Below the pieces are notes generated by a model that was not told the DNA's origin, did no database searches, and saw nothing but the letters and a program-made list of their open reading frames with translations. Made by a program: the position numbers and the translations under genes. A stretch of DNA of 64,000 nt. It comes from Anodontia alba. Lineage: Eukaryota > Mollusca > Bivalvia > Lucinida > Lucinidae. Of the stretch, positions 22,670 to 35,054 are shown piece after piece. Where the stretch lies: contig OZ024826.1 in NCBI GenBank assembly GCA_964016985.1, positions 71,497,768-71,561,767 on the forward strand. Direction: 5' to 3'. Numbering within the stretch: the stretch's first letter is position 1; every line of letters starts with the position of its first letter.

Positions 22670-24153
22670 TATGCCTCACCACAAAAAGTGGCAAGGTATA
22701 ATGTTATACCATCTGAAATTTTGAGTGTCCGTCCTTCTGTCCGGGCGAACGCCAAGTACATTCTGAGGTTAATGTTCTGTAGAATTTCACATTTTGAGGT
22801 TGACATCTGTTTATTCTGTCCATAACTCAGATACTGTTGGTGATATTTTCATGAAACTTCACACAAATGTAAAGCACCATGAAACCATGTGCATAACACA
22901 TGAAACATAACTCTGGTTGCCTACTTTTGGAGTTATTACCCTTTGAACATTGAACATAGCCATTTCCATCATGTACTCATGTCCGCTCTGTAAATTGAAA
23001 ACTGTTTGAGATATTTTCATGAAATCTTACACAAATGTAAAGCATCATGAGACAACATGCAGAACACAAGAACCATAATTCCAGTTAATCTACATTTGGA
23101 GTTACCGCCCTTTGAACATTGTAAATATTGAAAATAGCCATTTCTACCATGTACTAGTGTCCGCTCTGTAAGTTGAAAACCATTTCAGATATTTTGATGA
23201 AACTTCACACAAATTTCAAGCTTGATGAGACAACATGCAGAACTTAAGAACCGTAATTCCGGTTTGCCTACCTTTTGAGTTATTGCCCTTTCAACATGAA
23301 CCCAGCCATTACTACTGTCTGCTCTGTAAGCTAAAAACCGTTTGAAATATTTTCATGAAATACGTATCTCGAAAATGTAAAGCACCATGTGACAACATGC
23401 AGAACACAAGAACCATAACTCTGGTTAACCTACTTTTGGAGTTACCACCTTTTGAACATAGTAAATATTGAAAAAATGGCCATTTCTGCCATGTACTTGT
23501 GTCAGCTCTGTAAGTTGGAAACGGTTGCAGATATTTTGATAAAACTTCACATTGAAAATAGTGTGTCCACTCTGTAACTTGAAAACTATTTGAGATATTT
23601 TCTTGAAACTTTATGCAAATATATATCACCATAATATGATCTGCAGAACACAAGAACCATAACTCTGAATTACTGGCTTTTGGACTTACTGCCCTTTTGA
23701 CATTGTAAATAGTGATCCCAGTCATATACTTGTGATCTTCCTATAACTTGAAAATGGTTCCAGAGATTTTCTTGAAGCCTTGCAAAAATGTAAAGCAACA
23801 TAAGATGACATGTAGAACACAAGAACCATAAGTCTGGCTTAATTACATTTTGAGTTATGGGTCTTTGAACATGAAAATAACAGTTTCTATGATATACTTG
23901 TAAACTTTACATGAATGTTGAGCATCATGAGGGGATCTGCAGAAAATTAGAACTGTAAGTCTGGTTTACTTACTTTTTGAGTTATGGCCCTTTGAACATT
24001 GAAAATAGTCATCTCAGTCATATATTCATGTCAACTTTATTTAGGGAAAGACTAATGCATCTTCCCTTGATTTCATTTTTGACAGAGTTATGGCACTTGC
24101 TTGATGTAAGTGCAGTGGCAGGGCATGGTGAAGTGCTTGCAGCACTTTTATTG
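22670..24153 (+). mobile_element. HLE with about seven tandem units of 170-190 bp
   Basis: Begins near TTACTATGCCTCACCAC with an inverted GTGGCAAGG, then GTCCGTCCTTCTGTCC. Units contain CTGTAA.TTGAAAACNGTTT, GATATTTTCATGAAACTTCA, ACACAAGAACCATAA and GAGTTA.CGCCCTTTGAAC. The tail has an AAGTGCTTGCAGCACTT hairpin and TTTATTG. Confidence 0.65.
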
Positions 24154-24318
24154 TTTATATGGGAAATGTGTGCTTTTAATCTTTAAAGTTCCATTCAGGA
24201 TTGTAGCTGATGACATTCAATAATGTCTTTAATCAGCAGACAGTTCAAATGAAATGTCAAGTTTTGACTTTGCAGTTACTTGTGTCCACTCCATGTCTCT
24301 GTGCCTCTCCCTGTTTGT

Positions 24319-24453
24319 CTGTCTGTCTGTCTGTCAGAGAGAGAGAGAGAGAGAGAAAAAATTACTGAGCTACTATAAGTTTGTATTCTTGCTCACTCTC
24401 CATGTCTTTCTCCGTGAGAGAGATTTGGTTTAACTATTGATTATGCCACTCCC

Positions 24454-24534
<81 letters not shown>

Positions 24535-24535
24535 T
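24319..24535. repeat. Microsatellite cluster
   Basis: (CTGT)n then (GA)n at 24319-24356, and (GT)n followed by (GA)n at about 24459-24534. Confidence 0.9.
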
Positions 24536-24649
24536 TTACTAACTAGCCAGTTGTTGTTCTAATCTTTCCATAGCTGTTTGGATTTTTGTTGTGTTTCTCT
24601 AGAAGAGTGTTTCTTAGCTGTTTCAATCAGAAATCACCTCTATTATCCT

Positions 24650-24925
24650 GCCAGCCTTGGTGACTTAGTTGGTTGTGTATCCGACGGGTGATCAGCAGAT
24701 TGCAGGTTCGAACCCCGCCAGGTCCAGCAACATTCTTTAGTGGAAATTTTCTCTGGTCATTCTCTCTCTTCGGCTGATTTAAGAAGTGTAGTTGTCAGTT
24801 TCTGTTGAAAGAATGTGCACAAGTACAGAGGATTATAAGCCTGCCCAGGAAATGTGTGGCTAGGTAACCTGACCAGCTCAACATGACCTTAATAGTGTTG
24901 ACTGGGCTGTCAACCAACTAACCAA
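24650..24925 (+). mobile_element. tRNA-derived SINE, second copy
   Basis: tRNA-like head 24650-24729 with GACTTAGTTGG (A box) and GGTTCGAACCCC (B box). The body has the shared GCTGATTTAAGAAG.GTAGTTG and AAGCCTGCCCAGG blocks. Confidence 0.8.
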
Positions 24926-25199
24926 CCTCTATTATACCTCTTGATTGAATAAATATGGTGTCATTGATTGCTGTTTTATCCCCCAACCCAATAGGGATTA
25001 ACAAATCTTCTTTGGTGGCTTGAAAGGATTAAACCACAGTTTAATAGAATTAGACCCTCTTCAAAAGTATTTATGTTGGTGTATTACTTCACACTTCAGC
25101 TTATTACTGCTGCCCTAAAGCATGCTGCAGGCACAAGTAGCAGACATGAAGTTACCATATATATTCTAAGTATACAGACATTGCCAGACTAATCTCTTA

Positions 25200-25361
25200 A
25201 AATTTGTATAAGTCCATCTGACTACATGATGATGTGCTTAAAGGACTTCTGGACAAGTAGCAAACAGTGTAGACATTCATCAGGTGACACATTCTGTGGT
25301 ATGATCTAGGTCTACACTGTTTACTCAGATATGTCTATCCAAATACTTAGGATAAATATGG
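25200..25361. mobile_element. MITE family M1, diverged
   Basis: GTAGCAAACAGTGTAGAC and GGTCTACACTGTTTACTC arms. The 3' end is ACTTAGGATAAATATGGTA. Confidence 0.65.
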
Positions 25362-25439
25362 TAGCAATATTTTTATAACTTTAAGCAAATACGGCAAATT
25401 TCAGAAAATCACATATTTTTCTTATTATACCCAGAAAAA

Positions 25440-25545
25440 GGTGTTGACAGGGAAGTCTTTTGGAGAAAATTGGCATGAAATGTCAAGCCCTATTTTCTAG
25501 GAAAATAAAGAAAACTATTTCAAAATGTTATCTGCTGAATTAAGC
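25440..25545. mobile_element. MITE family M2 fragment
   Basis: GGCATGAAATGTCAAGCCC, ATTTTCTAGGAAAATAA and TGTTATCTGCTGAATTAAGC match the 3' half of M2. Confidence 0.5.
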
Positions 25546-25637
25546 ATTTACATAATACAGTGCAACCTCCCTCCAACAGCCATCTTTGGAAACAAACTAA
25601 ACTTACTGTTGGTGGGAGGAGGCTCTTGTACAGAGAT

Positions 25638-25851
25638 TTAACCCTTAAAGCGCCAATCACAACTGCAGCAGATGACGTTTTGAAATATTTTTTTTTTAAT
25701 TTTTCAAAGAAAACAAGTCTTGATATTTCATGTGAATCGCTGCTTGGCAGACGATTCACATGAAATATCAAGACTTGTTTTCTTTGAAAAATTAAAAAAA
25801 TAAAAATAAATGTCGTCTGCTACAAATTTTGCTTGACGCTTTAAGGGTTAA
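25638..25851. mobile_element. MITE family M4, intact ends
   Basis: 214 bp bounded by TTAA on both sides: TTAACCCTTAAAGCGCCAA and GACGCTTTAAGGGTTAA. The hairpin arms TTTTTCAAAGAAAACAAGTC are almost perfect. The central tip is GCTTGGCAGACGATTC. Confidence 0.85.
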
Positions 25852-26062
25852 TATATAGTAAAACAGCTCTTTGGAATATCAGAAAAGTGACTTATAGGCA
25901 GGTGGCTCTTGTGGGCAGATGGCTATTAGTTTCCCAAGAACATATATAGGGTTGGACATTTCATTTCAAAGTCATTCGGAGACAACTTGAATAAAAATAT
26001 ATAACCCTTTTGCTGGAAAAAATAAGAAGACATAATAATTATTGTCATTTAATGTTTAAATT

Positions 26063-27801
26063 TTTAGCTCACCAGGGCAGAAGGCTCCAGGGGGGCTTAT
26101 AGTATGGTAAGGCTCCGTTGTTCATCCGTTGTCCATCAACCATTTTCAAACATCTTCTCCTCTGAAACTGCTGGGCCAATTGAACACAAATTTCATCTGG
26201 AGCTTCAGTGGGATGGGGGAATGAAAGTTTGTTCTGGGGGTCTGGGTCACTTGACCAAGATGGTGGCCAAGCCCATATAAGGTAAAAACCCTTCAAAAAT
26301 CTTCTCCAGAACCTTAAGGCTGATGACCTGGAAACTTGGGATGTAACATCTGGTACTCGGGCTCATCATAGTTTCTTCAAATGGCACACTGGGTTGACCT
26401 TGACCTATTTTATGGCATGGTCAATTATGTTGACATAGGCTTTTGCATGGGAAAAAGAGAACACAATTAATATTTAGAAAACCATTGAAAAATATGTCAC
26501 TAAAATTGGTAGATCAGGTAAACTAAATAAATACATGAAGAGTCGTCAGACCCATTCAGTGACGTTCGATCAAAGTCACGCAGGTTCCATATTTCAAACA
26601 TCTTTTTCTCTGAAACTAATGGGCTGATTTAAGTGAAATTTGATATGGAACCTTATTGGAGGAATAAATGAAATTTTGCTCGTATGGTTGAGGTCACACA
26701 TGTTCAAGATGGCCGCCATGCCCATATATGGTAAAAACCCTTCAAAAATCTTCTTCTCCAGGACCCTAAGGTTAATGACCTTGAATCTTGGCATGTAGCA
26801 TCTGGTACTCCGGCCCTTCTCAGTTTATTCAAGCAGTGACCCTAGTTTGACTTCGACCCATTTTATGGCAAGGTCAATTATGCCGACTTAGGCTTTTGCA
26901 TGGGAAAAATGAAAACAGTTAATTTTTTAGGAAACCATTGAAGACTATGTCACCAATATTGGTAGATCAGGTAAACCAAATGAATACATGAAGATTTATG
27001 GGTAACATAGGTCAGACCCATTCAGTGACCTTGGACCAAGGTCACTCAGGTTCCATATTCCAAACATCATTTTCTCTGAAACTACTGGGCCAATTGAAGT
27101 AAAATTTGATATGAAACCTTTATTGGGGGAATGAATGAAATTTTCCTCATATGGTTGAGGTCATACATGACCAAGATGGCCATCATACCCATATATGGTA
27201 AAAACCCTTCAAAATCTTCTTCTATTCCAGAACTGTAAGGCTGATGACCTTAAAACTTGGCATGTAACATCTGGTACTTGGGCCAATCATAGTTTGTTCA
27301 AATGATGACCCTGGGATGACCTGACCTATTTCACAAGGTCAAATGTTTCCACTTAGGCTTGTGGATGGGAAAGAGTGAAAACAATGAATTTTTAGCTCAC
27401 CAAAGCCAAAGGTTGCCTGGGAGCTTATAGGATGGTCATGCTCCATTGTCCATCCGTCGTCTGTTGTACGTCCTCTGTTGTCCATCAACCGTTTTCAAGC
27501 ATCTTCTTCTCTCAAACCACAGGGCTGATTGAAGCCAAATTTCATCCGGAGCCTTAGTGGGATGGGGGAACAAAAGTTTGTTTGTGGGGTCTGTGTCACA
27601 TGACTGTCTCTTAAGATGGCCACCATGCCTATATATGGTAAGAACCCTTCAAAAATCTTCTTCTCCAGAACCATAAGACCGATGACCTTGAAACTTGGGA
27701 TGTAGCATCTGGTACTCTGGCCCATCATAGTCCAAATGGTGACCCTGGGTTTACTATTTTGAACCAAAGAAGAAGTGATTCAGGACCTCGTGATCCTCTT
27801 G
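26063..27801 (+). mobile_element. HLE with diverged units; a second 5' head at 27388
   Basis: Starts TTTAGCTCACCAGGGCAG, then a CATCCGTTGTCCATC leader. Units carry CTGGGCCAATTGAA, CAAGATGG.CGCCATGCCC, GGTAAAAACCCTTCAAAAAT and CTTGGCATGTA. A second head (TTTAGCTCACCAAAGCC) at 27388 shows either nesting or head duplication. The end is a GGACCTCGTGATCC hairpin plus TCTTG. Confidence 0.65.
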
Positions 27802-29042
27802 TTTAATATGTGAAGGGCTCATGACCTCGACTATATTTTCAAGACCAGCATGACTTGAGATACTGGAGGTGGGAAACATCTGTTTTCTCTGAAAAAAAAA
27901 ATCAGCTCACCTGCGCCAAAGGCGCCAGGGGCCGAGCTTATTGGATGGTAGTCCATCCGTCGTCTGTCTGCACCTTTGACCAGTTATATCTCCACAGTCT
28001 GCAGGCTGATCTCATTCATTCTTCATCTATGCCTCTGAGGGGACATTAAGCTTTTCATGGAAATTAAATGAAAACTGGTTGCTATGGCAACCACAATATC
28101 CCATAGACTTACAATGGGAACATGTATGTCATCAGCATATATCTTCAGTTTTGATTGGATCTTCCTGAAACATGCTGGCTGATCTTTATCATTTCTTATG
28201 TATGCTTCTGGTAAGCCCTTGTTTGACTTTGTCATCAGCATAACTCATTCAGTTTTGATTGGAACTTTCTGAAACTTGAGGATAAGGTGGACATGGATAA
28301 AATCTCAGACAACTTCGAAACCTGGCCAGATCAGATCATTTGCCTCTGTTTGACTTTGTCATCAGCATGATTCATTCCTTCAGTTTGATTGGATCTTCTT
28401 GAAACTTGCAGACAAGGTAGACATTGATTGAATCTCAGATGAACTCAAAACCTGGACAGATTGGATCATTAAATGTAAGAGTTAGGTCCACATGATTGCT
28501 GGAAAAAGCCTCTGGTTCACGTTGTCATCAGCGTAACTTGTTCTGTTTTGATCTACTTTTCCAGAAACTTGCAGATAACATGGACATAGATGAAATCTCA
28601 GATGAGTTCGAAACCTGGCCAGATTGGAGCATTTGTCTTAGAGTTATGTCCCCTTGATTGCTGAAAAAGCCTCTGTTTGACATTGTCATCAGCATGATTC
28701 CTTCACTTTTGATTGGATCTTCCTGAAACTTGCAGATAAGATGGACATAGATAAAAGCTTGGATACATTTGAAAACTGACCAGACTGGTTCATTAATCTT
28801 AGAGTTACAACCCCTTGATTGCAAAACAAGCCTCTGTTTGACTTTGTCATCGGCATAACTCGTTATCTTCCTGAAACATGCAGATAAGGCGGACATGGAT
28901 GAAATTGCAGATCAGTTTGAAACCTGGTCAGATTGGATCATTTGTCTTAAGAGTTACATCCCCTTAATTGCTTAAAAGGCCTCTGTTTGATTTTGTCATC
29001 AGCATAATTTGTTCAGCTTTGATCTGGTCTTCCTGAAACATG

Positions 29043-29510
29043 GTTACACACCCCTATTAATTTCTCCATAGGCTACAATGCTAAGAAATCAAAATTGTCT
29101 CAACTGCTACAGTTCCATGGGCCTAAATCAGATCCAGGTTTTGGTGGGATGTGACAGCCACTTGAGTCAGCAACAGATTCTGGGATTTTCATGTCCTCTT
29201 CACCACTTCGAAAACACATGACATTGCCCACCATATGACATCCCAAAAAATCCTCCTGTTCAGGATCACAAACTGGAATGACCAACCAACTCGTTGTAGC
29301 ACTCCACCCAGCCAAATAGCTCCCTACAGAATCTTTTACTATCTGGAATTTGTCTCCTCCAGGAACCTCCTGTGGCCTGAAATAAATAGAACAATGCAGT
29401 CTTTTTTACCTTGCACTGTATACAACATCTACTCTGTACACTCTGTTTTCAGATAGGACTATTTTTCAGGGTACCAAAACAGTGTGACGTCAGTAGTAGT
29501 CTGGTTCCAT
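29043..29510 (-). other. 468-bp insert in the HLE array carrying a splice acceptor and exon
   Basis: The HLE unit reads CCTGAAACATG up to 29042 and resumes with ATGCAGATAAAG at 29511, so ATG may be a three-base target duplication. The insert matches no other sequence in the window and has no clear terminal inverted repeat or poly(A). Confidence 0.6.
29100..29376 (-). CDS. Possible terminal exon (91 codons) of an unidentified gene, captured fragment
   Basis: On the minus strand a polypyrimidine tract and CAG (ACTGCATTGTTCTATT then TATTTCAG; AG at 29377-29378) precede an open stretch from 29376 to a TGA at 29100-29102. The peptide starts PQEVPGGDKFQIVKDSVG and continues with SYLAGWSATTSWLVIPVC, CDPEQEDFLGCHMVGNVMC and SGCHIPPKPGSDLGPW. 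The six cysteines and balanced composition look like real protein, not repeat translation. I do not recognise the family. The intron remnant argues against a retrocopy, and the setting inside an HLE array argues against a resident gene. A captured and probably non-functional gene fragment is the most likely reading. Confidence 0.4.
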
Positions 29511-29819
29511 ATGCAGATAAAGTGGACATGGTTGAAATCTCATGAGTTCTAAACCTGGCCAGATTGGATCATTAATTTTTATGTCCTGTTGATTGCTGCA
29601 AAAGCCTTTGTTTCATATTATTGCATGTTAATCTGAATTTTATTCATAAAGTTAATTTCTAATGGTCTGAACAGCTAAATTTTTATCTTATCTTCAGATA
29701 TGAGGATGATGGAGGCCCAGATTAACATGCTCATTCAAAGTCTGATTGGGGTCTTGTCTGTTCACAGTTTATTCTGACTGGATACACATGGTAGATTTTC
29801 AGCCATTTTTTTATTATTA

Positions 29820-29960
29820 TAAGGGAGACAACTTTTATGACTTTCTGTTTGCCTTTCTGCACACCATATCCTGTCTGAAAAGGGGTCTTCTCTAGAACAG
29901 AGCCCATTTGAGGAGGGAGGCAAAACAATATTGACATTGGCCTCCCCTGAAAGTGTACAC
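29820..29960. mobile_element. MITE family M7, diverged fragment
   Basis: AAGGGAGACAACTTTTATGA, CTGAAAAGGGGTCTTCTCTA and GGGAGGCAAAACAAT match M7 in order. Confidence 0.5.
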
Positions 29961-30149
29961 ATTCCCCCTAAGTGGATAGCTAAAATGCTGATCAGTTTTT
30001 GATGCATAGGCTGATCAGGACATTCACAGTCTATGTATGCAGAAAGGACCCTTTTCTCATGAAGGGTCTCATTATTGGCCATTTTTATAGAAATCTTTAG
30101 GGAATCCAGCTAGCATATACAGTTGGTCTAAAATGTGCCCAGAGCAAAC

Positions 30150-30385
30150 ATTTTTATTTCAAGGTTGTATCTGCTAATTCCTAGTATGCTGGGTAAAAAA
30201 ATCAGCAGACAAAATTTTGAAATAGATTTCTTATTTTCCCAGAAAGTATTTAGGGTTTTAAAGTACATGAAAATTGTCTCCTTATGAGACAATTTGCATG
30301 AAATGTCAAAGCCCATTTTCTGGGAAGATAAAAAAAAATCATTTGTCATCTGCTGAATTTGTCTTTTGAGTGCTGAAGGTTCAAA
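30150..30385. mobile_element. MITE family M2
   Basis: TAGTATGCTGGGTAAAAAA and ATCAGCAGACAAAATTTTGA lead to an inverted TTGTCTCCTTATGAGACAA tip and GTCATCTGCTGAATTTG. The TTAA ends are decayed. Confidence 0.6.
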
Positions 30386-30433
30386 ACCTTCCTTAAAAGT
30401 CAATCTCCCATAAAATCCATAAAATGTATTTTT

Positions 30434-30635
30434 AACCCTTTACATGATGATAGTTAAATAAGCAGACAACAAATCAGTGACATTTTCTTCCAGAAAGGTT
30501 TGGATTTTCATTTTAAGTATCTGAAATACAGTCTGATTTTGATAAAGTATTAAGTCTTCTTTTCAGAGAAAAACAATAGGGAAAAACATTTAAGTCTGTC
30601 ATCTGCTGATATTTAAAACCAGCAAGCCAAAGATT
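30434..30635. mobile_element. MITE family M2, decayed
   Basis: Starts TTAACCCTTTACATGATGA, with AAGCAGACAACAAATCAG and GTCTGTCATCTGCTGATATT. A further fragment of the same family lies at about 30830-30980. Confidence 0.5.
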
Positions 30636-30829
30636 AAGTACAACACTGGGGAGGTAATTTTATGGTCAAATTGAAATCAAATGGATATTAAATTTTATAT
30701 TTGCATGATGTAAATGCCTTGTTAATATATTTTAAGTATACATATTTCTTCTTTTATGACTTGATTATTTTCTATGATCACAGGTACTTTCTTAATATTA
30801 AGTTTAAATTAACCTGCTGGACTAATAGC

Positions 30830-30980
30830 AGCAGAGGACTTTTTAAAATATTTTCTTTTTCTTCTTCAGAAAAAAAGAACTAAACATTTTATGCAAATCG
30901 TCTCCATGAAATGTCAAGCTCTGTTTTCTGGAAATATTAAGGACCATAATTTCAATTTGTCATTAGCTGATTTTGACTCC
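30830..30980. mobile_element. MITE family M2 fragment
   Basis: GCAAATCGTCTCCATGAAATG and TTTGTCATTAGCTGATTTTG correspond to the M2 core and 3' side. Confidence 0.45.
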
Positions 30981-31266
30981 TGACACCTTCCTCCTCCCCC
31001 ACCCCCATCCATGACCCCTTGTCCCAGTAAACAGTCAAATACAATGTACCTTTGAAAAATAATTCAACTTTGTTCCAGAGCACTATCTGATCTGATAACA
31101 TCAATACCTAGTTACCACACTGTGCGCTTTGGTTTTTCAAAATTACTGAAAAAACTTGCAGTAAATAATCCACCTAGTAATTGAACACTTTAAAGAAATA
31201 TCAACAGAAGACTTTATTAAGGCATATTTAATGATGTATATCCAATTTTTTATGGGGTTTTCTTTA

Positions 31267-31353
31267 TAAAAGTATATGTTGTGGAATTGCCTTGACTTGT
31301 CGAGGCAATTCAAGGCAATTCAAATGAGTATTCACAACACATGCTTTTATAAA
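31267..31353. repeat. Palindrome with duplicated tip
   Basis: Arms TATAAAAGTATATGTTGTG and CACAACACATGCTTTTATA enclose GGAATTGCCT-TGA repeats. Confidence 0.6.
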
Positions 31354-31639
31354 GACTAGATAAAAGTTCATGGGCTGTAGGGTTGTTCCTGTTATGGTTT
31401 CGTACCCTGGGACCCCCTGCACTGAAGCCAGAAGAATAAACTGAAACAACAACACTGGCTGTAATCTGAAGACTACAAAATTGCTTGACTGTGCACTTAC
31501 AGGAGTATGTATGGTGTCAAAGACTGTACAGAGCTGAACAGTGCATCTGATTCATAAGTCAGTGAAACAATCTGCCGTGTGGTAAGCTATGTGCATGATT
31601 GCAGAAACTGTAGACAAGTTTTGGGAGAGTTCCAACATA

Positions 31640-32037
31640 TTTTAACCCCATACTGTAATGGGGATATTGTAAATGCCTCCGTTCAATAGTCTGTCCATCC
31701 ATTCATCCATCCATCAAGCTATCTCCTCCTAAACCACTGGGCAGAATTTAACCAAACATGCTACATGACTTCTCGGCATGATAAGAGTGTGCAAGAGCAA
31801 CATTATTTTTCACTCTGCCCCATGTGACCTTCTGGAGGAGTCAAAAGGTCATTGTCTGTTTGTCTGTCACGCTATCTCTTCCTAAACCATTTGGCAGAAT
31901 TTAACCTAACTTGCTACATTTCTTGATACAGTTGTGCGAGAGTCTTTCCAGCTGTCAGTCCAACCGTCACGCTATTAGCAACATTAGCACCAAGCATCGG
32001 GATTTTGCAATGGCGTGCCATCGACTGTGCAATCTAG
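31640..32037 (+). mobile_element. Short HLE
   Basis: TTTTAACCCCATACTGTAATGG head hairpin, GTCCATCCATTCATCC leader, two units with AAACCACTGGGCAGAATTTA, and an end of TTGCAATGGCGTGCC, TGTGCAA and TCTAG. It is the same family as 34971-38475. Confidence 0.7.
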
Positions 32038-32251
32038 TTATTTTTATGTTGTTAGTCATCAATAATTTTTCATCACTGATGTAAATTTTATTGTTTTCTT
32101 GACTCTAGAACTTCGTCTGACATACCCTAACATTTTAAACTAAAGAATAACAAAACATATAAAATAAGATTACTTGTTGGTTTTTAAGGTCATATAACTG
32201 CTGACCATACAGATTCTTTTTTTATTGCCCCATTTGATTTGTTGATGGCCT

Positions 32252-32495
32252 GGGCCCAGTTGTTCAAAGCTAACGACGTCGTTAGTTAACGATTCGTTAA
32301 AATTTACATTGAGTGATATGCAAATATGCTGAAATTTTTTGCTGAAAAAATGTGAGTAGCTTTTGCAATGCAAAAGCTACTCACATTTTTTCAGCAAAAA
32401 ATATCAGAATATTGTATATTGAATCTGATAAAACAGTTAACGAAATGACCCTTAACGAGCTCGTTAAGCTAACGATGCTTTGAACAACTGGGCCC
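32252..32495. mobile_element. MITE family M8 (GGGCCCAGTTG ends)
   Basis: Terminal inverted repeats GGGCCCAGTTGTTCAAAGC and its complement, subterminal GTTAACGA repeats, and a perfect hairpin TTTTTGCTGAAAAAATGTGA at the centre (32340-32400). 244 bp, non-coding. Confidence 0.85.
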
Positions 32496-32596
32496 TGTTT
32501 GACTAATGGAAATTCATGTGATAAATCTTTGCAATCAAATGCCAATACATGTACATATTGTGAATAAATAATCAAGGGGAATGAATACACTTTCAG

Positions 32597-32706
32597 GGGA
32601 GACAGTTCTTACAGAATTATTATGGCTCCCTTCTGAAAAGGGGTCTACTCTAAAAAGAAAGATTTTGCTCCATTTGGAAGCAGATTCTTTCCCTTAAGAG
32701 TAGACC
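32597..32706. mobile_element. MITE family M7, 5' half and palindrome
   Basis: GGGGAGACAGTTCTTACAG, then GGGGTCTACTCTAAAAAG and its complement ending AAGAGTAGACC; the 3' end is lost. Confidence 0.6.
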
Positions 32707-32823
32707 AGGCTTAACAAGATGGATTATTGAGGTATATTAATTACTTCTGAAAGTAAATAAGTCACAAGATTTTCAATGCTATTCACATTTAAAGGCTCCG
32801 TATTCCTCAAAAATAGACATTTT

Positions 32824-34909
32824 TTAGCTCACCTTGAGCTATTGTGGTCAGTCAATGTCCGTCATTCGTCTTCCGTCATATGGCGTCAGCAATTGCTTAA
32901 AAGCTCCTACACCCCTGGGCCAGTTGACTCGAAACTTGGTAGAAAGTATCGGGTGACCTGTAGAACAAAAATAGCTAAAATCATTCATCAGAAATCCAAG
33001 ATGGCTGCCGTAACTGCCACCTTAAAAATCTATTTTTCGCTTCTTCTCTTGAAGCCAAAGGCCAGTTGACTTGAAACTTGGTAGGAAGCATCAGGGTGAC
33101 TTATAGATCAAAAATAGCTAAAATTGTTCCAATCGAAAATCCAAGATGGCCGCCAGGGCAGACATCTTGAAAATCTATTTTTCACTTCCTCTTCTGAACC
33201 AAGAGGCCAGTTGCCTCGAAACTTGGTAGGAAGCATCGGGATGACTATATCAAAAATCAAAAATAGCTAAAATTGTTCCAATCAGAAATCCAAGATGGCC
33301 ACCATGGCGTCCATCTTGAAAATCTATTTTTCACTTCTCCTGAACCAAAAGACAGATTAACTTGAAACTTGGTAGGAAGCATAGGGATGACTTGTAGATC
33401 AAATATAGCTAAAATTGTTCCGATCAGAAATCCAAGATGGCCACCATCTTGAAAATCTATTTTTTGCTTCTTCTCCTGAACCAAAAGGCCAATTCACTTG
33501 AAACTTGGTAGGAAGCAACGGGGTGACTTGCAGATCAAAAATAACTAAAATCATTTAGATCTGAAATCCAAGATGGCCACCATGGCCGCAGACTTGAAAA
33601 TCTATTTTGAACTTCTCTTGAACAGAAAGGCCAACTGACTCCAAACTTGCTAGGAAATATTGGGGCCACTTGTACTGTGGATCAAAAAGAGCTAAAATCA
33701 TTCAGATCCAAAATCCAAGATGGCTGCCATGACCTCCATCTTGAAAATCTATTTTGAATTTCTTTTCTAGAACTAAAAGGCCAGTTGACTTGAATCTTGG
33801 TAGGAAGTATCAGGGCATTTACTTGTTGATCAGAAATAGCTGAAATCGTTCTGATTGGAAATCTAAAATGGCTGCCATGGTGGCCATCTTGAAACTCTGT
33901 TTTGAACTTGTTCTCCTGAACTGAAAGTTCAACTGACTTGAAACTTGTTAGGAAATACCAGGGCGACCTGTAGATCAATAATAGCTAAAATTGTTCCAGT
34001 CAGAAATCCAAGATGGCCGCCATCTTGAAAATCTATTTTGAAATTCTTCTCCTGAAAGGGAATGCCAACTGGCTCCAAACTTGGTAGGAAGTATCTGGAC
34101 AACTTGTTAATCAGAAAATTGCTAAAATTGTTCTGATCAGAAATCCAAGATGGCCATCACCTCTGCCGTCTTACAAATCTGTTTTGAACTACTTCTCCCA
34201 AACACAAAGGCCAACTGACTTGAAACTCAGTAGGAAATTTCAGGGCGACTTGTAGATAAAAGATAATGAAAATCGTTCCGATGCAGAATCCAAAATGGCT
34301 GCCATGGCCACCATCTTGAAAATCTGGTTTGAACATCTTCTTAACCAAAAGGCCAATTGACTGAAAACTTGGTAGGAAGTACCGTGGCGACTTGTAGATA
34401 AAAAATTGCTAAAATTGTTCAGATCCAAAATCCAAGATGGCCATCTTTTGAAAATCTATTTTGAATTTCTTCTCCTGAATGGAAATGCCAGTTGACTCGA
34501 AGTATGGTAGAAAGTATCAAAGTGGCTTGTAGATCAAAAATAACTGAAATTGTTTCTATCAGAAATTGATGTTGGCTGCCATGACTGCCATCTTGAAAAT
34601 CTATTTTGAACTTCTACTCCGGAACTGAAAGTCCAGTTGACTGGAAACTTCCATAGATTGGGATGACTTGTAGATCAAAATTAGCTAAAATTGTTCAGAT
34701 TGTAAGTCCAAGATGGCTGCCACAGCAACCATCTTGAAAGTCTATTTTTGACCTTCTGAACCCAAAGTCTAATTGACTTAAGGCTTGATAGGAAGTATCA
34801 GGATGACTTGTTGATAAAAAAGTAGCTAAGATTTGTTCTGATAGGGACTTCAAAATGGCAACTGGGCAAGTTGGTCCGGGTGAGCGATTTTTGGCCTCAG
34901 GGCCTCTAG
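32824..34909 (+). mobile_element. HLE with about fourteen 140-150-bp units
   Basis: Starts TTTTAGCTCACCTTGAGC, with a GTCCGTCATTCGTC leader. Units contain CCAGTTGACTTGAAACTTGG, TAGATCAAAAATAGCTAAAA, GAAATCCAAGATGGC and CATCTTGAAAATCTATTTT. End: GGTGAGCGATTTTT, GGCCTCAGGGCC hairpin, TCTAG. Same family as 40008 and 63145. Antisense open frames are repeat artefacts. Confidence 0.75.
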
Positions 34910-35023
34910 TTTTATTTGGTTTTGGTGAAAGTCTCAAATAAAATTGCAGCAGACAACAGTCTAACGTTTTTTTTATCCCAACACTTTTTTGAAAAATGGA
35001 TGGGGATATTGTGAATGTCTCCC

Positions 35024-35054
<31 letters not shown>

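Larger units (their letters stand above)
27896..29620 (+). mobile_element. HLE with about 170-bp units, interrupted by an exon-bearing insert
   Basis: Starts with an A-run and ATCAGCTCACCTGCGCC with a GGCGCC hairpin, then GTCCATCCGTCGTCTGTC. Units carry CCTCTGTTTGACTTTGTCAT, TTCCTGAAACTTGCAGATAA and CGAAACCTGGCCAGATTGG. The 3' end is unclear. The array is broken at 29043-29510. Confidence 0.6.

Noticed and set aside
24459..24534. Z-DNA-forming regulatory element
   Set aside because: It is an ordinary (GT)n(GA)n microsatellite; no nearby gene start supports a regulatory role.
32776..33069. 97-codon plus-strand frame as a gene
   Set aside because: It spans the head and first units of an HLE; no coding support.
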